Source: CAZGOM01 sp964542875 (GTDB lineage: Bacteria; Planctomycetota; Phycisphaerae; Phycisphaerales; Phycisphaeraceae). From it: DNA of 21,807 nt. The notes below the pieces were generated by a model, which did not search any database, had not been told where the DNA came from, and worked only from the letters and a program-made list of their open reading frames with translations. Below, one piece after another: positions 1 through 6,693 of the stretch; within the stretch, counting starts at the first letter, position 1, and every line of letters starts with the position of its first letter. The translations under genes were made by a program, and so were the position numbers. The DNA lies in the NCBI GenBank assembly GCA_964542875.1, contig CAZIWA010000096.1, forward strand, positions 1 through 21,807, written 5' to 3'.

Positions 1-595
1 GCTTGGCGTGGTAGAAGCGGTCGTAGCGCATCATGGAGCCGGACATGTCGATGAGAATGCAGGTGGCACAGTCGGACTGGCCTTCCTGGAGCTTGACCTG
101 GATGTCGTTGGGGTAGACGGTCAGGGGGAGGAAGGGGGCCAGGAGCGGGGTGTTTGCCGCTTTGGCTTGCATCAAGGTGGAGATGAGGGCGGATTTGAGG
201 GTGGCGAGCATGTCGACATCCTGCATGGGGTCGCCGGTTTCGTAGGGGCGGGTGCCGTCGGCGTATTCGTTGCTTTTGCCGATGCTGGTGACGGCGTGGC
301 CGTCACGGGAGGCATTTTTCATGCCTTTGAAGATGTCCAGAAGGGCTTTTTGCTCCATGCCTTTGAGGAGGCGGGGTGTGATTTTGATTTTGCCGGAGCC
401 GGGGTCGCGTTCGAGGAGGCCGGCGTTGATCATTTGTTCGATGAGCTCGCGGGCTTCATCGTCTTTGAGCTGCTCCATGGCGTCGAGGGCTTTTTCGCCG
501 TAGTTGAGGATGAAGTCGATGACCTTGTCGGACGGGAAGAGGGAGTCGGGCGTCTGGAAGGGCTGGCCGTCGAATTGTCCGTAGGTGTAGCGCAT
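1..595 (-). CDS. vWA-domain protein, N-terminal part (runs off the left edge)
   Basis: An open minus-strand frame starts at ATG 595 and remains open to base 1, giving 198 visible residues. It begins MRYTYGQFDGQPF. Residues 1-150 are mostly charged and helical, and residues 181-190 read LIDMSGSMMR. The D183-x-S185-x-S187 pattern is the first part of a metal-ion-dependent adhesion site (MIDAS) of a von Willebrand factor A domain, so the vWA fold begins near residue 175 and continues outside the window. Bacterial proteins of this layout often work with MoxR-type AAA ATPases, but no such gene is visible here, so the role is unknown. There is no clear Shine-Dalgarno upstream, where the sequence is pyrimidine-rich. 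The large plus-strand frame over the same bases is an antisense shadow. The family assignment rests on the MIDAS motif. Confidence 0.8.
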   Translation of the reverse strand, partial: MRYTYGQFDGQPFQTPDSLFPSDKVIDFILNYGEKALDAMEQLKDDEARELIEQMINAGLLERDPGSGKIKITPRLLKGMEQKALLDIFKGMKNASRDGHAVTSIGKSNEYADGTRPYETGDPMQDVDMLATLKSALISTLMQAKAANTPLLAPFLPLTVYPNDIQVKLQEGQSDCATCILIDMSGSMMRYDRFYHAK

Positions 596-683
596 GGGTG
601 CCGTGGGAGGAGGGAGGGTTGAGGGATCTTAGGCACGGGAGGGGGGAGGAATTACGAATTACGAAGTATGAATTATGAAGTAA

Positions 684-706
684 AGGGTCTGGGGTCTGGT
701 CAGAGG
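684..706 (+). repeat. Intergenic GGGTCTGGGGTCTGG repeat, copy 1
   Basis: The core gggtctggggtctggt followed by cagagg recurs at 2444-2480 and 3581-3616, always between genes and always in the same orientation. It directly follows an AT-rich stretch in which attacgaa-like units repeat. The function is unknown; it looks like a dispersed short repeat. Confidence 0.6.
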
Positions 707-743
707 GGCGGGGTGGATTTTACGGGTATGAGGTGTTGTTGTT

Positions 744-800
744 GGCGCGTGCAAGGCACAGCATGGCTTTGGGCCGTGCTGTGCCACCCCTGGAGGGTTT
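744..800. repeat. Palindromic intergenic element, copy A
   Basis: A 12-bp stem is formed by 755-766 (ggcacagcatgg) and 774-785 (ccgtgctgtgcc), with one G-T pair and a 7-nt loop. It follows the word ggcgcgtgcaag at 744-755. The same 12-base word occurs at 15444-15455, just before another strong hairpin. On the other strand the right flank (aaaccctccaggggtggca) resembles the aaacccagggtggc of that second copy. This suggests a dispersed palindromic family rather than a simple terminator, since no T-run follows. Confidence 0.5.
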
Positions 801-844
801 GGCGTTGAGGTGGGTGGCGGGTTTTTTGTTGATTGAGCGGGAGG

Positions 845-886
845 TCGGGCTTTGCCCGAAGACCCTCGTTTGCACGTCGGGCTAAC
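845..886. repeat. Planctomycete-style GTTAGCCCGACG...GAGGGT motif
   Basis: On the minus strand this reads gttagcccgacgtgcaaacg followed by agggtcttcgggcaaagcccg, and the latter holds a 5-bp hairpin (cgggc/gcccg). From memory, similar words of the form cccgacgcgtaagcgaggg recur between genes in Rhodopirellula-type genomes. It lies just downstream of the minus-strand gene ending at 909. There is no T-run, so it is a poor intrinsic terminator. Confidence 0.4.
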
Positions 887-908
887 GGGTTTTGGGTGGG
901 AGGTGGGT

Positions 909-1736
909 TTAGCGTTTTTTGGGGGCGGGTTCGGGTTTGTGGCTGTAGATCTGGATGCTCCAGCGCGTGGCGGCGAGGAGGAGGAGGATGCCGACGGGGA
1001 TGGATGCGAAGCCGATTTTGACACGGAGTGCGAGGGATTCGCGTGCTTGTTCGGTGGCTTCTTCGCCGAGCTTACTGACGATGCCGTTGTGGGCCATGAT
1101 GGCCCATCCGCCGATGAGGATGAGGATGGAGCCGAGAGTGAAGATGACGGGGACGACGTTCTTTTTGAGAGCGGAGGGGCTGCGCTGAGGGCGGGCCTGG
1201 CGCAGAACGCTGCTGGGGGAAGGCGGGGGTGTTGGGCTGGCGGCGACCTGGGACATGGCGTCCGCGAGGTCGGCGTGGGTGGTGATTGCAGCGAGTTCGT
1301 CGAAGGTGGGGGGGGCCGGGGGCTCGGCGGGGGCCGTGGGCTCCGCGGGAGCGGCAGCGGGTGCCGGGGCGGCTTGCGGCGCGGCCGACTGGGGTGCTGG
1401 GGCGGGGGCGGGTTCGCCATCGTCATCAATGATGATGACGTCGTCTTCATCGGCGACGGGGGCTGCTGCGGCCGGGGTGGGGGCTACCGGGGCGGGAGCC
1501 GTAGCGGCAGGGGCCTGGGGCGCAGGTGCGGGCTGGACGGGGGTGGGCGCAACGATGGGCGTAATGGGTGCGATGGGCGCAATGGGAGCGACAGGAAGGA
1601 TGACAGGCTCAGGGGACGGCTGGGGGACGACGACGCTTTGAGCCTCGGGCTTTTTGGCCGGGGAGCTTTTAGGAGGGCTCAGTGTCAGCGGCGGGTCAAG
1701 CGAAAAGAAGTCGCTTTTGCCATCCTCTTGGCTCAT
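909..1736 (-). CDS. Pro/Ala-rich two-helix membrane protein, unknown function
   Basis: The 275-residue product is not a family I recognise. Residues 15-180 are dominated by proline and alanine, including PIAPIAPITPIV-type repeats, interrupted at 96-107 by an acidic patch around DEDDVIIIDDDGE. A predicted amphipathic segment near 144-165 (TFDELAAITTHADLADAMSQ) breaks the low complexity. Two membrane helices follow at about 194-215 and 240-257, joined by a charged 25-residue linker, and the protein ends in a short basic tail. This suggests a long disordered N-terminal region anchored by a C-terminal hairpin, which could be cytoplasmic. The start at 1736 has an AAAAGG Shine-Dalgarno a few bases upstream on the minus strand. 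Large plus-strand frames over this gene come from its GC-rich codons and were ignored. That the gene is real is likely; its role is unknown. Confidence 0.7.
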   Translation of the reverse strand: MSQEDGKSDFFSLDPPLTLSPPKSSPAKKPEAQSVVVPQPSPEPVILPVAPIAPIAPITPIVAPTPVQPAPAPQAPAATAPAPVAPTPAAAAPVADEDDVIIIDDDGEPAPAPAPQSAAPQAAPAPAAAPAEPTAPAEPPAPPTFDELAAITTHADLADAMSQVAASPTPPPSPSSVLRQARPQRSPSALKKNVVPVIFTLGSILILIGGWAIMAHNGIVSKLGEEATEQARESLALRVKIGFASIPVGILLLLAATRWSIQIYSHKPEPAPKKR

Positions 1737-1769
1737 GTGTCAACCTTTTGCATTCAAACGTATTGAGGG

Positions 1770-1789
1770 GTGCCCCGGGTTTGGGGCAC
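1770..1789. other. 7-bp hairpin in the leader of the Pro/Ala-rich gene
   Basis: gtgcccc at 1770-1776 pairs perfectly with ggggcac at 1783-1789 around a 6-nt loop. It lies between the EIIA gene and the Pro/Ala-rich gene, both on the minus strand. No T-run follows in the direction of transcription, so a terminator role is weak. A TATAAT hexamer lies on the minus strand at 1801-1806 and could be a -10 box for the downstream gene, but I see no matching -35 box. Confidence 0.35.
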
Positions 1790-1834
1790 GTGAAGGGCCG
1801 ATTATATCAAATCAAAAGGAGGGGCTGGTGAGAA

Positions 1835-2302
1835 TCAGAGTTGGTCTGCGGATTCGAAGTCGCTGATGAGTTTGTAGACGGCAGCGGCATCGGGGGCGGA
1901 TTTGAGGGAAGTGCGGAAGCGTTCGCCGTTCAACATGCGGCTGATTTTGGCGAGGGCCTGGATGTGCGGGCCGGGCTGGTCCGGGGGGCTGATGAGGAGG
2001 ATGATCAGCGAGACGGGCTTCATGTCGATGGCGTTGAATTCGATGGGCGTTTTGGTGATGCCAATGGCGAGGCAGAGGTTTGTGCAGCCAGCGGTTTTGC
2101 CGTGGGGGATGGCGATACCATGGCCAATGCCTGTGGAGCGGGTGGATTCACGCTGCCAGACGGCGTCGCGAAGCTCAGGCTTGGTGGTGATGCCGTGTTT
2201 CTCGGCGATGAGGTCGATAAGTTCGAAAATGGCCGCCTGCTTGGTGGTGGCTTCCAGGGGCACCCGGATGCAGTCGGGTTTGAGAATATCAGTCACGCGC
2301 AT
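1835..2302 (-). CDS. PTS EIIA domain protein (PtsN / fructose-type)
   Basis: The 155-residue product is a single EIIA domain of the mannitol/fructose/PtsN type (PTS_EIIA type-2). Known members accept a phosphate from HPr or NPr on a histidine, and either feed sugar uptake or act as regulators of nitrogen and potassium metabolism. The active histidine is H67 in GIGHGIAIPHGK (residues 58-69). The C-terminal half carries the usual LLISPPDQPGPHIQALAKISR segment, whose PGPHIQ histidine sits near the active site in relatives. There is no EIIB, EIIC, HPr or EI gene in the window, so a regulatory PtsN-like job is more likely than transport, but this is inference. The start at 2302 has a minus-strand GAGG (plus 2312-2315) about nine bases upstream. 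Length fits the family. Confidence 0.85.
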   Translation of the reverse strand: MRVTDILKPDCIRVPLEATTKQAAIFELIDLIAEKHGITTKPELRDAVWQRESTRSTGIGHGIAIPHGKTAGCTNLCLAIGITKTPIEFNAIDMKPVSLIILLISPPDQPGPHIQALAKISRMLNGERFRTSLKSAPDAAAVYKLISDFESADQL

Positions 2303-2651
2303 GGCGCTTTACCTCGAGGTTGTCTCGAAACGACCGGGTGTCAGACCCGGGGGCGGGGCGTCCTGGCCCATGATGACCCGGAAAAAAAGAAGAGATAAAA
2401 GGGTACCCGGGAAGGGGGTGAGGGGCAAACGGGTGTTGAAGATAGGGTCTGGGGTTCGGGGTCTGGGGTCTGGCCAGAGGAAGAGGGAGGCGTCTTGGTC
2501 CCGAGTCCCGTGTCTGAAGTTCCGGAGTCCCGGAGTCTGGGGTTGGGAATCCTGGGGGTGGTTGCCGGGGTTGTGGCTTGAAGGATTGAACCTTCGGGGG
2601 GAAAATCGCGTAGTTTATTCGTCTTGGAGTGTTCGACAGGGAGTTTTTCGC
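2303..2651. other. Intergenic region between divergent genes
   Basis: This 349-bp gap between the divergent EIIA and ABC-ATPase genes shows no credible gene. It holds a short hairpin (2334-2339 pairing with 2345-2350), a long copy of the gggtctgg repeat (2444-2480), and near-repeats of gtcccgagtcccg/agtcccggagtc type around 2499-2540. A weak promoter candidate for the ABC genes is TTGAAC at 2586-2591 with TAGTTT at 2611-2616, but the 19-bp spacing is long. Confidence 0.55.
2444..2480 (+). repeat. Intergenic GGGTCTGGGGTCTGG repeat, copy 2
   Basis: Here the unit is expanded: agggtctggggttcgggg is followed by tctggggtctggccagagg. It has the same orientation as the copies at 684-706 and 3581-3616, and the same (g)gcagagg-like tail. 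Confidence 0.6.
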
Positions 2652-3578
2652 ATGATCGAAGTGATAGACCTGGTGAAGTGGTACGGGCCGGTGCTGGCGG
2701 TGGACCATTTGAGCTTTAAGTTCGGGCAGGGACAGGTGATCGGTTTTTTGGGGCCCAACGGGGCGGGGAAGTCGACGACACTGAGGATTTTGACAGGGTA
2801 TCTGCCGTCGAGCTCCGGGAGCGCGATGGTGGATGGGATCAATGTGGCGACGGAGTCTGCCAAGGCGAGGCAGCGGATCGGGTATCTGCCTGAGAGCACG
2901 CCGCTTTACCCGGAGATGCGGGTGAGCGAGTACCTGCACTACCGAGGGCAGCTTTACGGGATGGATCGGAAACTGCGGACGGCACGGATCGAGGAGGCCT
3001 GCGACAAGTGCGGGCTTTCACAGGTGAAGGGCCGGCTGATCGGGCAGCTTTCCAAAGGCAATCGGCAGCGCGTGGGGCTGGCGCAGGCGCTGATCCACGA
3101 CCCGGCGGTGCTGATTCTGGATGAACCGACGGCGGGGCTGGACCCGAACCAGATCGCCCACTTCCGGGACCTGCTTTCGGGGCTCAAGGGGAAGCACACG
3201 ATTATTCTTTCGACCCACATCCTGCCGGAGGTGGAGAAGACGGCGGACCAGGTGCTGATCATTGCCAAGGGGAAGATCGTGGCGCAGGGTTCACCGGATG
3301 ACTTGAGGAAGCAGGTGAGGGAAACCAGCCGGGTGGTGATCGAGGCGAAGGCTTCGGCGCAGGCGATGGAAGGGGTGATGAAGGGGGCTGCGTTTGTGAT
3401 GGGAATGGAGACGCAGGATCTGGGGGATGGATGGACACGGGCGCTGGTTTCGCCTCGCCCTGGACAGGATGTGCGCGAGCAGCTTGCGCTGCTGGGGCAG
3501 GGGCAGAACTGGCTGGTGCGGCAGATCGGGCATGAGAACGCTTCGCTGGAGCAGTTCTTTGTGCAGGTGACGGCTTGA
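2652..3578 (+). CDS. ABC transporter ATP-binding protein (GldA/CcmA-like)
   Basis: The 308-residue protein is an ABC ATPase that would power the membrane protein encoded next. Walker A is GPNGAGKST at 34-42, the signature is LSKGN at 133-137 (a variant of LSGGQ), and Walker B is LILDEPTAGLD with D157 and E158. The H-loop is in STHILPEVE. The C-terminal 90 residues after the nucleotide-binding domain are of the type seen in ABC-2 exporters. The reading frame is open far upstream (to 1902), but the family N-terminus (MIEVIDLVKWYG) and an AGGGAG Shine-Dalgarno at 2638-2643 fix the start at 2652. It is followed by a permease, a GldG-like protein and a DUF4340 protein on the same strand. This is the arrangement of gliding-type ABC systems, found widely outside gliding bacteria. 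The substrate is not known. Confidence 0.92.
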   Translation: MIEVIDLVKWYGPVLAVDHLSFKFGQGQVIGFLGPNGAGKSTTLRILTGYLPSSSGSAMVDGINVATESAKARQRIGYLPESTPLYPEMRVSEYLHYRGQLYGMDRKLRTARIEEACDKCGLSQVKGRLIGQLSKGNRQRVGLAQALIHDPAVLILDEPTAGLDPNQIAHFRDLLSGLKGKHTIILSTHILPEVEKTADQVLIIAKGKIVAQGSPDDLRKQVRETSRVVIEAKASAQAMEGVMKGAAFVMGMETQDLGDGWTRALVSPRPGQDVREQLALLGQGQNWLVRQIGHENASLEQFFVQVTA

Positions 3579-3580
3579 AG

Positions 3581-3616
3581 AAGGGTCTGGGGTCTAGGGT
3601 TTGGGGTCTGGTCCGA
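3581..3616 (+). repeat. Intergenic GGGTCTGGGGTCTGG repeat, copy 3
   Basis: It begins three bases after the ATPase stop codon and reads aagggtctggggtctagg then gtttggggtctggtccgag. It is followed by a purine-rich stretch with cagatcagagatgata and tttgaactttgaacc, which is itself a near-tandem repeat. It separates the ATPase and permease genes without an obvious terminator. Confidence 0.6.
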
Positions 3617-3684
3617 GTAAAGGCCAGACAACAGATCAGAGATGATAGACGTTTGAACTTTGAACCTTGTTGAGACTAATTCCC

Positions 3685-4404
3685 ATGCGTAATACGTTTG
3701 TGGTGGCCAAGCGCGAGTTGATGAGTCTGTTTTATTCGCCTATCGCGTATGTGGTGATGGGGATTTTCGGTTTTGGGGCGACACTGCTGTTTTTGCTGCA
3801 GTTTTCGCCCGGGCAGCCGGCGACGATGCGCGGGTTGTTCGACGCGGTGAGCTGGTTTCTGGTGTTTCTGGCGCCTGCGATCAGCATGCGGCTGGTGAGC
3901 GAGGAGTACCGGACGAACACGATCGAGATGTTGATGACCAGCCCGGCAAGCGATGCGCAGTTGATCGTGGGGAAGTGGGCGGGGGCGATGGGCTTTTTCG
4001 CGGCGTTGCTTTCGCCCCTGGTGATTTTGCTGGCGGTGATGTGCGCGTTCAGCCGGCCGGACTTTGGGCCGGTGATCACGGGGTTCATCGGGCTGATGCT
4101 GGTGGGCGGGTTTTACCTGGCGATCGGGGTGTTCGCATCGAGCCTGACGCAGAACCAGATCATCGCGTTTCTGATCACGGTGTTTGTCATCCTGTTCTTT
4201 TCGGCGGCGGTGTACTACGTGGCGCAGCTTTCGTTTCTGCAGACGGCGCAACGGCAGGCGATTTTGTACCTGTCGGTGAACGAACAGGCTGGGGTGTTTT
4301 CACGGGGGACGGTGTTCACCTCGAACCTGGTTTATTTCGGGTCGTTTATCGCGTTCTTCCTGTTTCTTGCGGTGAAGGCGCTGGAGAGCAGGCGCTGGAG
4401 GTGA
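3685..4404 (+). CDS. ABC-2 type permease (GldF-like)
   Basis: The 239-residue product is an integral membrane protein with about six helices (around 21-40, 56-70, 100-121, 132-153, 158-182 and 215-231). Between helices 2 and 3 it has RLVSEEYRTNTIEMLMTSP (69-87), the R-EE-T-E-L-SP signature typical of GldF and related ABC-2 permeases. This loop contacts the ATPase. It would form the export channel with the ATPase encoded just upstream. The open frame begins at TTG 3667, but ATG 3685 starts the conserved part (MRNTFVVAKRELMSLFYSP), so I chose ATG. The gap to the ATPase is about 106 bp and holds a repeat, so co-transcription is likely but not proven. The transported substrate is unknown. Confidence 0.9.
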   Translation: MRNTFVVAKRELMSLFYSPIAYVVMGIFGFGATLLFLLQFSPGQPATMRGLFDAVSWFLVFLAPAISMRLVSEEYRTNTIEMLMTSPASDAQLIVGKWAGAMGFFAALLSPLVILLAVMCAFSRPDFGPVITGFIGLMLVGGFYLAIGVFASSLTQNQIIAFLITVFVILFFSAAVYYVAQLSFLQTAQRQAILYLSVNEQAGVFSRGTVFTSNLVYFGSFIAFFLFLAVKALESRRWR

Positions 4405-4445
4405 GTGGGGCGGTGGCAGATCAGCCCTGAGCCCGAAGAAAAAAG

Positions 4446-4481
4446 GGGGACAGGTTCCTTTAAAGAAGTGAACCAGTCCCC
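4446..4481. repeat. REP-like palindrome (GGGGACAGGTTC...GAACCAGTCCCC)
   Basis: ggggac (4446-4451) and ggttc (4453-4457) pair with gaacc (4470-4474) and gtcccc (4476-4481). This gives an 11-bp stem with one A-A mismatch and a 12-nt loop. From memory, ggggacaggttc-type palindromes are a common class of REP associated with Y1 (RAYT) transposases in many phyla. It lies inside the permease/GldG intergenic gap. No T-run follows, and no RAYT gene is in the window. Confidence 0.6.
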
Positions 4482-4516
4482 GGAGAATAAACCGCAACTT
4501 TCGATTTGAGAACTTT

Positions 4517-6631
4517 ATGAGCAATACTTCAGAAAATACACCCAACCAAAACACGCGCAGGCTGGCCTACGGGATGAACGTGGCGGTGGCGGTGGTGCTG
4601 GCGACGGTGCTGCTGGGGCTGGTGAACTGGTTCGGCAACAAGCATTCCAAACCGGTGGAGCTTGGGTTTACGCGGCACTACAGGATTTCCGACCAGACGC
4701 GGAGCCTGCTCAACTCGCTGAACAGCGAGTACACGCTGGTGACGCTGTTTAGCCCGGTGACAAGCGCGGACCAGACGCAGCAGGTGATCGACCTGACGGA
4801 CCAGTACGCGAGGCTTTCAAACAAGATTCAGGTGGAGCACATCACTTCCGGGCTCAACACGGGCCGGGAGACGGCGTTGTTTGAGAAGATCAAGGCCAGG
4901 TACGCCAAGGAGCTGGAGCCGATCGACCGGGGCGTGAAGGATGCGATGGAGCAGGTGCAGGGGCTGGCCAGCGAGAGCAAGGTGGTGCTGCCGCTTTTGA
5001 GCGCGGCGCTGGATGCCGTACCTGAAGGCGACACGAAGATGCGCAACGAACTGACGGAGTACGTCCGGATTTTCACCCGGATGGGGCCGCAGTATGACGA
5101 ACTGATCAAGAAGTTCGAAAAGCAGCAGAGCGATGCGCTGCCCAACAGCTCGCTGGTGCTTGATGCGCTGCGTGTGGCGCTGACCAACACGAGCGCGAAC
5201 CTGCTTAACCCGGTGGGGGCGCGGCTGGAAAGCATGATCCGGGCCGAGCAGACGCTGCCTGGCGCCAAGGAAGCGATGGGCAAGGCGCTGCCGATCATCC
5301 GGCGGATGCAGGCGTCGGTGGATCAATCCTTGCTGCAATTAAGGACGATCAAGCTTTCGGAAGGGTACACGCGGCTGGTGGAGCAGATGAACACCCCCAA
5401 CACGGTGCTGGTGCTGGGGCCGGAAAAGGAGCGGGTGATCTCGCTGGAATCGATGTTCCGTGATCAGGCGGTGGCGGGGTCGGACGCGGGGGACCGGACG
5501 GACCGGGTGGAGCGTGGCTTTCTGGGTGAGGAGATGTTGACGGGCGCGCTGGTGAGCATCGAGCAGAAGCAGATGCCGCTGGTGGTGTTTGTTTATTCAG
5601 GGCGGATTTCCCCTTTTGGCCGGGCGATGAGCTCGACGCAGCTTTATGTGAAGTTCGGGGAGGTGGCGGAGCGGCTGAAGAAGATGGATTTTGAGGTGGT
5701 GGAGTGGAGCCCGCTTGGGAAGACGGGGCCGATGAACCAGCCATTGCCGCCGACGCCTGCGCCGGAGCCCAAGGAGGGGCAGCGTGCGGTGTGGGTGTTT
5801 CTGCCGATGGCCGATGAGGACCCGATGATGATGCAGGCCCTGGGGCCGCAGATGATCAAGAAGGTGCAGGATTTGTTTGTGGAGCGGGTGTCCAAGGGCG
5901 ACAGCGCGATGGTGTTTTTGAAGATGGCGCCGGAGGCGAGGTTCAATGCGGACCCGATGATGCAGTTGATCGAGGGGTATGGGATCAAGCCGCAGCTGAG
6001 CGAGCTGATTTTGCGCCAGGAGACGGGGCCGGACCGGAAGACGATGGCCAACCCGACGCAGGACATCACGGTGTGGCCGCAGGATTTGTCGGTGACGAAG
6101 GCGCTGAGCGGGATGACGACGCTGATGGTGCAGACTTCGCCGATCAAGCTGGATAAGCCCAAGAATGCGGAGCTGGATTTGTATCCGCTGATCTGGGTGA
6201 CGGGGAAGGAACTGTGGACGGTGACGGATGTGGCGGGGGGATTGCAGAAGCTGCGGTTTAACCCGGCGACGTCGCAGGAGAAATTCCTGGTGGGCGTGGC
6301 GGCCAAGACCAAGGAGAACCGGTTGATCGTGACGACCGACCCGTTCTGGGCGGCGGACGTGGCGACGGGCGAGGGGTACATGGGGCCGGGCACCGCGGCC
6401 ATTTCGGGCGCGCGGTTTCCGGGGAACCAGGAGCTGTTTGTGAACAGCGTGTTCTGGCTGGCGAAGATGGAGCAGCTCATCGCGGCGAGCCCGCGGACGC
6501 AGGATATCCGGCGCATTCAGGAGATTTCCAATGCGAAGATGAGGATCATCCGTTTGGCGCTTCTGGTGGGCATGCCGCTGGGCACGCTGGCGCTGGGCGT
6601 GGGGGTGTACCTGATTCGGCGCCGGGGATGA
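4517..6631 (+). CDS. GldG-like ABC transporter auxiliary protein
   Basis: The 704-residue product resembles the ABC-type uncharacterised transport auxiliary family (ABC_transp_aux, GldG type). It has one N-terminal membrane helix at about 17-39, a large extracytoplasmic region, and one C-terminal helix at about 677-700 ending in the basic sequence RRRG. The periplasmic part includes a helical region (about 110-280) and a domain with VFVYSGRISPFGRAMSS-type segments that recall the GldG core. It follows the ATPase and permease genes and precedes a DUF4340 gene, the usual order in these sets. In relatives, GldF and GldG together form the membrane part of an exporter. The start at 4517 gives an N-terminus of 16 polar residues before the helix, and no alternative is better. 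The function is inferred from context and topology. Confidence 0.82.
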   Translation: MSNTSENTPNQNTRRLAYGMNVAVAVVLATVLLGLVNWFGNKHSKPVELGFTRHYRISDQTRSLLNSLNSEYTLVTLFSPVTSADQTQQVIDLTDQYARLSNKIQVEHITSGLNTGRETALFEKIKARYAKELEPIDRGVKDAMEQVQGLASESKVVLPLLSAALDAVPEGDTKMRNELTEYVRIFTRMGPQYDELIKKFEKQQSDALPNSSLVLDALRVALTNTSANLLNPVGARLESMIRAEQTLPGAKEAMGKALPIIRRMQASVDQSLLQLRTIKLSEGYTRLVEQMNTPNTVLVLGPEKERVISLESMFRDQAVAGSDAGDRTDRVERGFLGEEMLTGALVSIEQKQMPLVVFVYSGRISPFGRAMSSTQLYVKFGEVAERLKKMDFEVVEWSPLGKTGPMNQPLPPTPAPEPKEGQRAVWVFLPMADEDPMMMQALGPQMIKKVQDLFVERVSKGDSAMVFLKMAPEARFNADPMMQLIEGYGIKPQLSELILRQETGPDRKTMANPTQDITVWPQDLSVTKALSGMTTLMVQTSPIKLDKPKNAELDLYPLIWVTGKELWTVTDVAGGLQKLRFNPATSQEKFLVGVAAKTKENRLIVTTDPFWAADVATGEGYMGPGTAAISGARFPGNQELFVNSVFWLAKMEQLIAASPRTQDIRRIQEISNAKMRIIRLALLVGMPLGTLALGVGVYLIRRRG

Positions 6632-6693
6632 AGCGGCCTGAGGCGGGGTGCGTGATGTCAGATGCAAATGGCAGGTATGTGGAGTTTTGAGCG

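Larger units (their letters stand above)
596..908. other. Intergenic region rich in repeats and hairpins
   Basis: This 313-bp gap between two minus-strand genes holds no credible gene. It contains four elements: an AT-rich degenerate repeat of attacgaa/aattatgaag type (about 651-683), a gggtctggggtctgg repeat (684-706), a strong 12-bp hairpin (755-785), and a planctomycete-style motif around 845-886. Each is listed separately. Confidence 0.7.

Noticed and set aside
8..622. Plus-strand frame of 204 residues
   Set aside because: It is antisense to a vWA-domain frame with a clear DMSGS MIDAS motif, and its Gly/Val/Glu-rich composition is that of a GC-rich shadow.
852..1766. Plus-strand frame of 304 residues over the Pro/Ala-rich gene
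   Set aside because: It has no recognisable domain and a composition (GGG, DDD runs) typical of the reverse complement of Pro/Ala codons. The minus strand has membrane helices and a Shine-Dalgarno.
1902..2651. Upstream extension of the ABC ATPase frame
   Set aside because: The added 250 residues cross the EIIA gene and an intergenic repeat. The family N-terminus and a Shine-Dalgarno place the start at 2652.
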